NCBI GenBank assembly: GCA_037367355.1
Contig: CM074704.1
Coordinates: 2,666,001 to 2,730,000, forward strand
Direction of reading: 5' to 3'
Origin: Neoscytalidium dimidiatum
Taxonomy: Eukaryota; Ascomycota; Dothideomycetes; Botryosphaeriales; Botryosphaeriaceae
DNA: 64,000 nt
A program made the position numbers and the translations under genes. Below the pieces are notes generated by a model. The model ran no database searches. It saw only the letters and a program-made list of their open reading frames with translations, and was not told where the DNA came from. Below are positions 1 to 10,598 of this stretch, piece by piece (position 1 is the stretch's first letter; the number at the start of each line of letters is the position of its first letter).

Positions 1-327
1 ACCCGGGCCTTCTCCCCGCCCTCCTCCCCGCCAACCAGCCCGACCACCTCCCGCGCCCCGACCGCCCGCGCGACCTGCACCGCCGCCACGCCCAGCCCGC
101 CGCTCGCGCCCAGCACCAGCACGCTCTCCCCGCGCCGCAGCCGGCCCGCGTCCACCAGCGCGCCGTACGACACCGCGACGCTCGGCCCGACCGCGCACGC
201 CTCCGCGTTGCTCCAGCCCGCCGGCACGCGCCGCACCTGCTGCGCCTCGGCCACGACCTCCTCCGCGTACGTGCCGCGCGCGAAGCCGAAGACGCGGGTG
301 CCGGGCGCGAAGGAGGAGGAGGAGGAG

Positions 328-362
<35 letters not shown>

Positions 363-679
363 TGTTGGCGGGGAAGGGAGCACGACGCCGGCGAACTCGG
401 TGCCCAGGATGAAGGGCGGCTTGACGTGGCGCCGGTTGTTCTGGTGGAGCCCCTGCGCGTAGAGCAGGTCGACGTGCGTGGCGGAGGCGTGGGTGACGCG
501 GATGCGGAGGAGCGCGGACTGTGGGGTGGGCGGGGGAGGGGCGGCTACCGTGGAGACGGCGATGTCGGAGGGGATGTTCTGGGTTTGCGGTTGTTAGCGT
601 TCGGTGACGAGAAGGGAAGAGGCGGAGAGGGGGTTGTCGAGGATACTTTGGCGAATTCTTTTATCACGATTGCTTTCAT
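1..679 (-). CDS. MDR-family quinone oxidoreductase-like protein, 3' end cut by the window
   Basis: Two exons are seen: 647-679 (MKAIVIKEFAK, from an ATG) and 1-578 and beyond. A 68-bp GT-AG intron with a CTAAC branch site joins them in frame. The protein belongs to the medium-chain dehydrogenase/reductase superfamily, near the quinone oxidoreductase/enoyl reductase branch. The N-terminal GroES-like part contains GTEFAGVV and PGTRVFGFARGTYAEEV. The start of the Rossmann fold reads VLVLGASGGLGVAAVQVA, the usual NADPH-binding motif. It would reduce quinones or other conjugated carbonyls with NADPH in the cytosol or mitochondrion. Between GVV and PGTRVFG, where relatives have a short loop, there is a Ser/Pro-rich insert ending in a run of serines written by a trinucleotide repeat. 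The substrate cannot be told from this fragment. Confidence 0.85.
311..360. repeat. Trinucleotide repeat inside the MDR gene
   Basis: GGA/GAC repeats on the plus strand read as a run of about eleven serines on the coding minus strand. The array sits in the loop before the PGTRVFG motif and is prone to slippage, so its length may vary among strains. Confidence 0.8.
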
Positions 680-905
680 TTTTCAGAGTTTCTGGCGTGA
701 GTTTGCCTGTGTATTTGCGGGGCAAGATGGTGATTGCGGGATGTGTAGTTTATTTTGTTCCATTCTACTCGCATAACCGAGAGTGCCGAGGCAAGACCGC
801 GGGCTATGATTTATAGACTTCAAAGAGCCGTCGGCTGAAGGTTTTTTACTTTGTGTAGACTGCTTAAATCGGACCGGATGCTGGTGTTCCCGGCCGCCCG
901 ATCCT
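680..905. other. Intergenic, MDR gene start to DHA2 transporter stop
   Basis: No gene is seen. It holds the upstream region of the MDR gene and the 3' flank of the transporter, both on the minus strand. Confidence 0.6.
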
Positions 906-2725
906 TTATTTGTTGTTTTGAACTAAAGAAAGGCCTTTGTCTCCTGCGAATAGCTCCTCTTCGCTCGTTCCCGTCAGTCCCGGACGTCCATCTCCGAGGC
1001 TGAGGTTGTCATCCTGGTCGTCTAACGAGTAATGCTTGATGAATGCCACACTCAACACGAACGCCAGTCCGGACAGAGCGCATGTCACTATCCACACCCA
1101 ATGCAGCGACTGGTTGAAGGCCCAGATGTAGATCCTCTTCATAATGGCCTGCTTTGCGTCTGTCATCATCTTGAGCTCCGCGACAAAAGAGCTGGCATCC
1201 CGGCTGAGTCGACCTGCCTCTGCTGCAAGCGCTGGTCCAGCGTCGGTGAGCTCAGCCCGTAGCCGGTTCTGAAGGACATTGCCGCCGATAGTCACACCAA
1301 GCATTTGGCCGTAGTTGCGCCAAAAGGACGTCAGCGCAGCGGCTGCAGGCACGTGCCGCTTTTCGGGAACAGCAGCTTGGTTGCAGATGGAAAGTGGCGG
1401 ATACACTAGGCCCACTCCAATGCCGGACACGATTGCTATAGGGACCCACTCGGATGTTGAAGTCCACGGTCTGTAGAGCACCAAGAGACCTACGCCGAGC
1501 GTGGTCACCACCCACCCAAGGTTGATGCCCCAACGATAGGTACCGTAATGGGATATAAGGATTCCTACAATGATAGACGAAGGAGGAGATGTGAATGTCC
1601 ACGGAAAGAGGCCAATGCCAGCCTTAGTCGCCGACCATCCTTTGCACGCTTCGAAGAAAATAGGCTGCGAGGAGGTTCAGCCAGAGACCTGCACGTTCCG
1701 TTTCGAAGATTGACTTACAATATAGTAAATGACGGTTCCCATAACCAAGCCCTGCATTGTTAAGCCATAATAGCAGGCAAGGGCTGTTGCGCTTCTGAAA
1801 ATGTCAGGAGGAAGTAGCGGATTGACTGGTGCGGTCACTCGGGTCTCCCAAATAGCGAAAACGGCATTTCCGAGAAGTCCGGCAATCAGAGGTACCAAAG
1901 TGCGCCAATGGTCCCATGGGTACATGGACCCTCCCCAAGAGAGGGGGATCAAATACGAGGATGTTGAGGCGATGAACAGAAAACTCCCGATCCAGTCCAC
2001 CCGTTTCAACTTTTGCGTAAAGGATAAGTCTGCAAGCGGCGTTTGAAGCCTTGGGAACACGGGAACGAGAACAATGGCAACTCCGCAGATGGGCAGATTG
2101 ATCCAGTATATCCAGCGCTTATTGCAATCAAGTCAGTCATAAATCTCTATACGATGGACCATCAGACTTACCCAGGTAACGTGCTCGGTGAGTGCACCGC
2201 CGATAACGGGTGCAATCGCGCAGCCAAATGCCCAGAACAGCATGATAAAACTCAACCACTTCCCACGCTCCCTGAGAGGGACAAGATCTGTTAGCAGAAC
2301 GTTTGTCATTGTGGAGAAGGCTCCGCCACCGGCTCCCTGCACGGTTCTGCCCAAAAGGAGAGTAGTGAAATTTTGTGCAACCGCAGCTGCTACTGAGCCT
2401 GCGGAGAATAGAACAATGGCAAACAGCACCATGGACTTTCTTCCCAAGACGTCGGATAGTGCGGCGGTGCTGGGTTGCAGTACTGTGGCCGCAAGCAGGT
2501 ATGAAGTTCCACTCCAGAAAGCCTCCGTAGCAGTCCCGTTCAGATCCTTCGAGATGGACTTCGCATGTATGATCAGCATTTGTCTTCATGATAGCTGTAC
2601 TGTATTGAGATTACCGGTAGTGCCACCGAGAGTATTGTGGAGTCGAGAGCAACCAGTAGGTTGATAGTGCAGAGGACCCCGATAGCCGAGGAGAACCGCA
2701 AATGCTGTACTTGTAGTGAGGGCAT
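906..2725 (-). CDS. MFS transporter, DHA2 family (14-helix drug:H+ antiporter type)
   Basis: Four exons, 2615-2725, 2172-2558, 1719-2117 and 906-1664, are joined by three 54-56 bp GT-AG introns, all in phase 0, to give 551 residues. This is the normal size for DHA2 transporters with 14 membrane helices. Family marks are LDSTILSVALP in helix 1, FWSGTSYLLAATVLQP in helix 2, the motif A-like loop SDVLGRKSMVLF, GRTVQGAGGG in helix 4 and APVIGGALTEHVTWRWIYWI around helices 5-6. The chosen ATG opens with MPSLQVQHLRF directly before helix 1, so the cytoplasmic head is short. The protein should sit in the plasma or vacuolar membrane and export small molecules by proton antiport; the cargo is unknown. 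It is divergent from the secreted-protein gene at 3100 across about 370 bp. No biosynthetic core gene lies beside it. Confidence 0.92.
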
Positions 2726-3067
2726 GTTGGATCACTTTGTCAGTCGAACATCACCAGGGGGATAAATTATGATAGACAGGGTAATCATTTGAGAGGAATA
2801 AAGAGCACGACAGTCGTGGTGGTGACTAACGCTGGGAATGAACGGATTCGGCGACAACCCAGGTGAGAATATCCGAGAACTTCCTATTCCGAGATAATTT
2901 AATTTTGGAGCCGGAAGATCCGGTCATGTTTCTGCTAAGAAGAGCGGCTATCGGATAAGTTTTGAGGATGCTTTCGAGGTTGGTATTTTTAATACCCTTG
3001 AACGGACACTCGGCAGTGTTCGGCTCCCAACGCAGCAGAGACCAGAGTGACTCAAGGCTGACTGACA

Positions 3068-3073
3068 TATATA
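3068..3073 (+). promoter_or_regulatory. TATA-like element before the secreted-protein gene
   Basis: TATATA lies 27 bases before the ATG at 3100 and 48 before the in-frame ATG at 3121. If transcription starts about 30 bases after it, the 3121 ATG is the likelier start. Confidence 0.4.
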
Positions 3074-3099
3074 CACCGAGCACGCTACATTTGTGCCCG

Positions 3100-3996
3100 A
3101 TGAGATCGATCACTAAAATCATGCTTTTCTCCGATTTGCGCACCGTCGTTGCATTTTTCGCGTTCTTTCTCCTCCGCGCCGCTGGTGAAAGAGCACAATA
3201 CTCTTTGAAAGAGCTCTACAAGCTGCAATCTTCAATTTGGGAAAACTTCATCGCCCCCAACAACGCCGTTCAAGCCGCAAGCATCAACTCTTCTCTCTTT
3301 ACCGAAGATGTTAGAGGCCGGGTAGACGTCACGCGCGAGTTCATCGGGCCCGAACTAAACACGGAATACCTTTTTGGCTTATTTGCACAATTGCAATCGA
3401 CGCAATCTTTCAGCTTGCTCGGTGTTCCTGTCTCTTACGAGATTGTCCACTTTTCCGGAAACCAGGACATCGCCAGCGCTGTCACCATGATCAACTTTAA
3501 CAGCACGCTCTGGGGGCCATTCACCTTAGAGGTCCATGTCTGGAGCAAGTTCAACGTCCGTGGCCAGCTACAACAGTATGAGGCGACATTTCGTAATTGG
3601 AATCTCTTTCTCGAGGAAAGCCTTCAGCGCGTCGCATCGAAGTATTTTGGTGGTTCAGTCCAGAAGACGATAGCATTCGCGGCGGATCATCTGGCCGATA
3701 CCATCTGCCAGATACACGAGCAGCACTGTACCGGAGAAAACGAGCAGTACAAGGACAAGGATGCATGCCATCACTTCCTTACTTCCCGAATACCGTTCGG
3801 TGAAGGTCATCAGATGGGGCGGAATACTTTGCTGTGCAGAATGGTGCATTACAGCATGGTGCCATTGAGGCCGGACGTGCACTGCCCGCATATCGGACCA
3901 GGTGGTGGTGGGATGTGTGACAATAACGAAACTTACGCGAGTAGGATCTCACAGTCGTTTTGGAAGCACACTTGGCTGCCCGATGAGTTAGACTAG
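3100..3996 (+). CDS. Secreted fungal protein of unknown function
   Basis: Single-exon gene of 298 residues from the ATG at 3100, or 291 from 3121. The second ATG gives a clean signal peptide (MLFSDLRTVVAFFAFFLLRAAG), so it may be the real start. The body looks like a helical lead followed by an NTF2-like fold. The C-terminal third has a distinctive cysteine/histidine block: QIHEQHC, DACHHFL, IPFGEGHQMGRNTLLCRMVH, then RPDVHCPHIGPGGGGMC. I recall this PFG...CR..H...RP.VHCPHIGP pattern from uncharacterised secreted proteins of many ascomycetes; no activity is known to me. The paired Cys/His residues could bind metal or form disulfides. N-glycosylation sequons (NSS, NST, NET) fit secretion. Confidence 0.75.
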   Translation: MRSITKIMLFSDLRTVVAFFAFFLLRAAGERAQYSLKELYKLQSSIWENFIAPNNAVQAASINSSLFTEDVRGRVDVTREFIGPELNTEYLFGLFAQLQSTQSFSLLGVPVSYEIVHFSGNQDIASAVTMINFNSTLWGPFTLEVHVWSKFNVRGQLQQYEATFRNWNLFLEESLQRVASKYFGGSVQKTIAFAADHLADTICQIHEQHCTGENEQYKDKDACHHFLTSRIPFGEGHQMGRNTLLCRMVHYSMVPLRPDVHCPHIGPGGGGMCDNNETYASRISQSFWKHTWLPDELD

Positions 3997-4434
3997 TCAA
4001 ACCTGCGGGTTAGTGAAGAGTTTGCGAGCTACGTGTAGTTATTTAAACTCGAATCATCAGTCGTGTTCTCCATCGGAAAGTATAAACATGCCAACGTGTC
4101 AGCCGCACCTAGAGAAATTCAAAATGCCTTTAGTGAAGACAGGGATGGCCCGCTCGAAATTCGTGACATTTAGCATTGCGGATCTCGGTGGGGCGCGCTG
4201 TCGGTACGCCTACTACTTTACGCATCAACAAAGTACCTGGAAGAATAGACAAACGTCAGCTTCACACATCGCCATAAACGGAACAATGATCCCGTAGTTG
4301 CATTTACTCCAAGTAATGTTCGCCACGCTCTTGCAACCATCAGGTGGCGCGGAAGTTGGCTTCTGTTGTCCTTCAAAGCTGCTCCAACACAATGAGCATT
4401 ATGCATCAGGCTCAGCCCAATCAACCTGTCTACC

Positions 4435-6010
4435 ATGAGTTTTCTCCAGACCCTTCTTGTTATTCTTTGGTCAGCAGCAGCTTACAGTATCTATAATGTC
4501 TTTTTCACCCGCTTCATTGCTATCGAGGGCCATTTTTATGGCCATGCACTGTAATTCCGTGGATGTATGCAATATATAAAAGGAGACTTGGCGCAGATCA
4601 TCCTGACCCTGTTCGAAGAGTATGGTTCTGTCATACGAATTGCCCCGGATGAGCTCTCATACGCGACGGCCTCCGCTTGGAAAACTATTTACGGAGACGC
4701 AAATGGAGAAAGCACTTGATGGCCGCGGGACAGCACTGCCTCATTACCATGAAGACCATTCCATCCCCAAAGCTCTCACTCTCGGCGCACATACTCGCCT
4801 CCGACGCCTCATTGCACCTGCCTTCACGATTTCAGCAACCTATGAACAAGAAGTCAGTAGCGACAATGCAGGTCCAAAACCTCATCAGCACTTTGCAGAA
4901 AAAGGGCAGAACCTTACTGGTAGATCTAGCGTGCCTGATGGTCGAAGCTACCTTCGACGTCCCTGGAGAGCTCGGTTTCGGCTCATCCTTCTGAGCGCTG
5001 GACGGAGACCTGGAAGGCCAGACTTTTGTCACGACCGGATTCCGCTCCGCCAAAGTTGTTGATTTCTTGCGCGCCATTTTCTTGAATCTTCTGGACAGAC
5101 TGATGGAATGATTGATGCCACGCTCTGTTGCACGAGCACGTGCTCAGTTCATCCAGATGGCGGCTGAGCGGCTGCAGGCGCGTCTTGCGGCGCCGAAGTC
5201 TGATCGTCAGAACTCCTTCTCCTTTCTTAGCGAACTCGGCGAATGAGAAAGACCGGTTATCCTTACATGAGCTAGTTCTTATCTCCATTGTCTTCATTGG
5301 GGCCGGGACTTTTCCCATCGCGTACTCAGCTGTCGCTACCATCTACCTCTTGGACCGGTACCCAGAGGTCCTCAGTGGGCTATTGGCCGAACTGGATGAC
5401 AATTTTCCTTCCGTAGATGAGATTCACCCTGCGGCAACCTTGGAGTTACCATACCTGCAAGCAGCATTGCGGGACACGCTCCGGTTCTACCCGGGAACTC
5501 TACCACGCATTGTACCGAAAGAGAGAATTTCAATCGATGGGAATTTCGTCCCGGGTGGGGCCAGTGTTTCCTTGATTAGCGTGTCGGACGAAACAACTGA
5601 CCGAAAATGTGGCAGATATCCGTCGGGATGCACAACCTCTCGTCTGCCCGGGGATCCTTAAACTTCCGCCATGCCCATTCGTACAGGCCTGAACACTGGC
5701 TGAATCCATGTCCTCAAGAGTTCCGAGCGGATACAAGAGATGCTTCCCAGCCTTATTCTTATGGGCCGCGTGATTGCGTTGGGAAGAAGTGAGTGACTCA
5801 GTTTTGTGTATGTCTATGACGTGAAGACAATGCCGCTAATACAAGCATAGCTTGGCCAACAAAGAGTCGAGCTTGTTTGTTGCTCGCCTTGTGTACAAAC
5901 TTGACTTCAAGTTGGAGGAGTCAACGGCCGACCGGATGTAAGGACAAAAGTCCTTACTGGCGTTGGATGCCCCTCCTCTGATGGTCGTTGTGCGAGATAG
6001 AGCGAAGTGA
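4435..6010 (+). pseudogene. Broken cytochrome P450 gene
   Basis: Pieces of one P450 lie in order on the plus strand but in several frames. They are: a membrane anchor from the ATG at 4435 (MSFLQTLLVILWSAAA then FFHPLHCYRGPFLWP); EYGSVIRIAPDELSYATASA after a frame change near 4577; AHTRLRRLIAPAFTISATYE near 4790; VDLACLMVEATFDVPGELGF near 4930; ELPYLQAALRDTLRFYPGTL (the ExxR region, here with RDTLR) near 5446; and the heme loop PYSYGPRDCVGKN, split by a 62-bp intron (5790-5851). After the intron follows LANKES, then an in-frame TAA at 5938-5940 ahead of the usual end at 6008-6010. At least four frame changes and several stops rule out a working enzyme. The layout matches long-chain fungal P450s of the isotrichodermin-hydroxylase-like type. 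Confidence 0.85.
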
Positions 6011-6858
6011 TTTATGGATCGTGACTCGCTAATGCTGTCAGCAGATCAAATTTTGACTTAGCCGGACGGGCCGTGTGTAGATTCGTATGAATCGTGACAG
6101 AGTATTTTAGGTAGTCGGCACTCGCACTCGCATGAAAGAGAAGCTTGTTCTTCTAGTTAAGCTCAATCTGAAACGAAATTCAATCGTTTTCTTCTTTCCT
6201 TGATAGATTCCTTGCAGAATTGCCCTCCGAACGGAAAAAAAATCCGCAGAACCACGGAATATCGCTTCGGAAAGCTAAGTTGTGCCCGCTAAGCTTTTGA
6301 TGACAAGAGAACAAAATAATTGGTCTGTCTTCTCACGGTGAAGAGAGGAAATGGCATTGCTATCCTTTGTCGGACAGGCATTTATGTTATGATCGAGAGC
6401 ACGCATCTTTGTCAGGATTTTTGGCAAAAATAAAGTCGCCCAGAAGCTAGTAACACTACCAGTTGTAGCATTACCAATTGTAGCACATTTCCATATGGAT
6501 CATCACAGTTATACGCTTATATCATACCCATATCCACCTTATAGGCTTATTAAGCGTAGTTAATCTTTAAAGATTGGTGAAGCGCTAAATAAGTTATTAC
6601 TTAATAACAATGGTGTATTGTAAGACCTGGTTCGGTTCCTTATATATTGGTCCGTACTCTCGACGGCTAGAGTACTGCAGATATCGTCGTACTTTCCTCG
6701 CTCAATTCCGACTTCGTGAATAGAAAAGTACTGGTCAAATCAGGTGCAGTAACTCCAAAACTTATCAGTTGCTTCGTATCATCGCCTATAAGAGCCAAAA
6801 GAGCATCTTCTGAACGTTCTACAGCGACGAAAGAAACCACCGTCATCTTTCCTTCGTT
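6011..6858. other. Gene-free stretch, AT-rich in its second half
   Basis: No gene is seen. From about 6420 to 6620 the DNA becomes AT-rich with short imperfect repeats (for example GTAGCATTACCA then AATTGTAGCACA). With the broken genes on both sides this suggests old, decaying sequence. Confidence 0.5.
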
Positions 6859-8351
6859 CTAGGCAGAGACCAGCCAATTCAGAAGTTGAATCCGTTGTAC
6901 CTTTGACTGGCATGCAAAGATTCTTTCGACAATCAGGCCGTCGGAGGTGTCCATAGAAACGTGGAAGTCTTCGAGTTCTGTTGCAGAGTATCTTGCCTCA
7001 AAATCATTCCAGTCGGAGTACAGCTGAGACACAATCTTGCCGGACGTCTGCGACCGCATATTTCTAATTCGATACTCACTGGTAATGAGAAGTAAGTCGC
7101 CTACCATGTTCTTGGACAGATTCATTGGTGACGAGAATATTCTCGGAAACCGTTCAGAGGCAGTACTCTCGTTGCATTCCCAGACCAGCTCTGGTAAGCC
7201 GAGGTAGAGGATGCGCGGCGCTAAGAGTCTTTCCTGAACAATCCATACCCGGCTAGTGAGTGGGGCAGATTCAAGGGCTCGTCAGTTTTCTTCTAAATTG
7301 TAGCAATAGAAGCTGCTGTCGTGGTTCATCTTCGTCTCGCCTGACCAGAACATGAAGGAGAGGTCCGTAGTCAGCATCGGCTTCCACGAAACATATTTGC
7401 CCGGAACTGGACGCACCAGCAGCGGCAATACTTAGGAGTGAGTTGCCGTATACATCACTCATGGAGCTTGCTTCCCTCGCCCAGTCCTGAGTGGAATCTT
7501 GGATTATACAGATTGAATCAATCCATATATACCTTACACCCAACCTTTTCGCAATTTCGATGGCTTCAGCCAAAGTTTTCGGAAGACTTCCCGGTGGGAT
7601 ACCAGTTCTGGCCATCTTCATGGTTTCTGTCGTGAGTCTGAACGGCACCACAACACCCCAGCAGTGGCTCAGAGCGACGTAATCAAGTTCAGGAACAATT
7701 TCCTCGCCTTCGCAGATCCTCGGAAGTCCAGTGCCAGTTTTTGAGTCCAGATCCAATAGCCGGGTAGGCTGCCAATGATTTCTGCGTATTCTCTGGATGC
7801 AAGCATCATGTTGTTTCGCGCATGTGTGCATCCACTTCTCCACCAATGACCACGCTGGCCCGGCCGTTGTAGGAGAGTCCAGTGGGCCGATATACCAATT
7901 GCTTTTCTTTCGACATCTATGGGGCGTTATTCAAAGTCTACCAAGATCGGGGAAAGGTTCTTTTCTCACCGTAAAATGAGATCAAGTGTATAATTCCCAT
8001 GCGAAATTCTCCGATGCCGAGGTGCTCGATGCACGGTACCACCATCAGGCTCAAGCAATCGCAAATAAACTTGAATAAGTCGGCAGGTGCCCTAATCCAA
8101 GAGTACTTGATTGTGCTCCGAAGACTTATAGATAGAATTCACCCGCGTTCTCTCGGATACTTAGTAAACAAGATGAACATGCGATGGATTAGAGAATACA
8201 GATGACAGTATCGACGTGTTTCTTCCAGCTCTGAAACTGGTTGCGTATGGACGTACCCAATCATCATCTCTGATGAGCAGAACTTGTTGCAAGCGGAACA
8301 CAGATTGCCGTCTCGGACTGAAAGAGCTCTCAGATGATTCAACTTCTCCAT
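6859..8351 (-). pseudogene. Broken HET-domain (heterokaryon incompatibility) gene
   Basis: The gene starts at the ATG 8349-8351 with MEKLNHLRALSVRDGNLCSAC, the usual N-terminal head. The HET domain follows at 7840-7280: DYVALSHCWGVV, LPKTLAEAIEIAKRLGVRYI, WIDSICIIQDSTQDWAREAS and SDVYGNSLLSIAAAGASSS. An intron with a good acceptor seems to end near 7910. Near 7341-7357 the frame must shift to keep the family pattern FYCYNLEEN. In that frame the codon expected to be Trp is TGA (7282-7284), followed by RALESAPLTSRVWIVQERLL and PRILYLGLPELVWECNES. The C-terminal part runs to the TAG at 6859. One frameshift and one nonsense codon make a full HET protein unlikely. Intact HET proteins trigger cell death on fusion of unlike strains, and such genes are often lost or diversified. 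Confidence 0.8.
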
Positions 8352-8639
8352 GATTCTGAATTAGCAGCGCCTAAATGGTGGTTTCGGAGAATGATACTGG
8401 AACAAGTGATGGGTGCGAAACGACATGAGAAAATTTAATTGGAAGAAAACTGGGCCATCCTTGACAGCTCGCCACGTCATGCTGCGTTGGCAGTCCCTAC
8501 TGGCCCTAAGATATATGCTCCAGCCCAGTCTACAACACGTCTTGACTTCAGTCTACACGGGTCTTTCCGCCTTAGTGCAGGTTCTCCCGCGGCCGCACCG
8601 CCTGTTCGCCTCATCAAAATTCTGCCGCACATCGTTCCA

Positions 8640-9040
8640 TTTTTTTACTTTTCTGCGGAAGGCGCTATTAATAGAGAATAGTTAGAGAGTACAATAAAAT
8701 TTTATTAAACGCGCTAAGAAAATGCTACAATATAGGATAGAGATGAAGAGTAAAATTGATATAATATATTTCTTGGGCTATAGTCACATTGGAGGAAGCC
8801 CGAATTCCTCTTAATTACTAGACAATATAGGATATTTATATGTAGATATTATAATTCGAACCGGCCAGTGCTCTTAGGGCGTTGTGTAGCTATGGGAGTA
8901 ACGTACTCTACTCTAGTCATAACGAATACACTACTCCTTAGATTTTTTAAACCTATAGTAATACATCTTATAAAAATAGCTCGTTACTTTTTACTGTAGT
9001 TCTACTATAAGGCGTATCGGCTCTGATTTTAGGCCTGGTA
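8640..9040. other. AT-rich island
   Basis: This stretch is clearly richer in A and T than its neighbours, with runs such as AATAAAATTTTATTAAA, and carries no reading frame of note. It lies between the HET pseudogene and the stop of the acyltransferase gene. It may be a relic of a repeat mutated by RIP or simply decayed DNA; I see no terminal repeats. Confidence 0.5.
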
Positions 9041-9054
9041 CAGGTGTCTTTGAT

Positions 9055-10598
9055 CTATACTCTAGGCTCCGTATATGTCAATTTGCGTCTTACTGGCAGA
9101 TAGCCTGGAGCGCGGCTGATAGAAATGGTTTCCTCTTCGCTCATGCTTGGTTCTGGCCCCTTGCAAGCCGAAATTTCTTTCTCCATGTACTGGAGAAATT
9201 TCACCAGCTTAAAGATCGGGTATCAGCCAGAATTCGTAAATTCTAGACAAGCATAGACAAATGAAGCGTACCGGTCGGACGAACCATCTTTTACCATCAG
9301 GTTCAAACCATGCAAGATGACCACCTGCGGAAGTTGTGCATAGCACAGTCAGGGGATTCGTCTGAAACTCTTCGACCGGCAAGGCTTCTCGGTGCGAGAT
9401 CTGATGGCATTAGCGTTGTTCTAATTACTTAACCCTTGTCCTACTGACTGGATCATCAAGCGCATTCAGTGCGAACAGGGGTATTCGCACGCCCAGCACA
9501 GCATCTACGGATGAAGCGTCTCTGTAATAAGCTCCTTTTGTAGGATATCCCCAGGTGGGTAGCTGAACTGCACTGCGAGAATCAACGAACTGATCCCGCT
9601 TCAGGTAGTGGATCATAAGACGTACTTGTCAAAATCGAAGAAGTACTTGATCGTCTCCACTGTGTCTTTACTGATCTGGTTGTTTTTAAATAGTTCATCT
9701 CTATTACTTTCGTGCTGGTTAGCCTGCAGCTCGTTAATAAGATCTCAGTGCATTTATTCTACCGGATAGCTACCCGTTTCATACGACTGCCCAAGTATTT
9801 TGAATACACTTTGTGGCCGAGCCAATGACGCTGTAAGTGCAAGTGGACGACCTCCAAATTCCATGGATTGGCACAGACCACTGCAGCTCTGAGCAGGCAT
9901 TTTTCGCCTTCTTCGGCTAGATACTGTATACGTCAGCTTACTTTTCTGCGTAGGCGCCTGTTTCATACATTGACTAAGATGTTGGCCCCCAAAGAGAACC
10001 CGATGCCGTAGAGCGGTCTATTTGGAAAGCGTTTTCGAAGGAATGTCACGGTCTGTCGGAGGTCCCATGTTGAACGAGCGTTGTACAGAAGACTGCTCGT
10101 AATCTTCGATTCCGCACATCCTCTTGAGATGACGACACATGCCTCCCAGCCACTTTGAACAAGCGGGGAGAGCATGTGCTTTACATATCCCTCTTGGGAG
10201 CCTCCGGCAAGTCCATGCAGTACCACAGCCATCGGTTTCCGGTCCGTGGACCCAATGGCTTCACTGCTGCACCAGTAAGTCGTGCGTGGAGGAAGACGCG
10301 GGTCCTGGTTGCAGGCCGCATAGTGCACCACGAAGTCGACGGCGAATGTTCCGGCATACTTGGGATCGTCGGCCTCGAAAAGCTTTCGCTTGAAGTGGAT
10401 CGCGATTTCTTGCTCTCGGGACATCGTCCAAGCTGTTTGGAGATGTCCACTGAAAAGGAACGGGTTCAGGACGCATGGAGGGGTGGCGCGCCGGCATAAC
10501 TCTGATAGAGATATCGAGTTCCCTGACCGAGTTTGGAGTCGCGAGTCATTGGCTGAATGATGAAATGTGACTTTGGCGGTTCCTGGTAGCCAGCTCAT
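9055..10598 (-). CDS. EHT1/EEB1-type alpha/beta hydrolase (acyl-CoA:ethanol acyltransferase/esterase family)
   Basis: Six exons, 9969-10598, 9774-9923, 9626-9723, 9449-9572, 9272-9400 and 9055-9207, are joined by 45-64 bp introns and give 427 residues with every phase correct. The fold is the ABHD1/ABHD3 group that includes yeast Eht1 and Eeb1 (451 and 456 residues), which make and break medium-chain fatty-acid ethyl esters. Seen: NPFLFSGHLQTAWT, the oxyanion region VVLHGLAGGSQEGYV, SRGCAESKIT, the nucleophile elbow YGIGFSLGANILVNYLAEEG, the family signature PTWGYPTKGAYYRDASS, the acid in NALDDPIS and the catalytic His in TTSAGGHLAWF. No residue of the triad is missing. It would act on acyl-CoA or ester substrates in the cytosol or on lipid droplets. 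It is intact although it borders decayed DNA. Confidence 0.92.
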
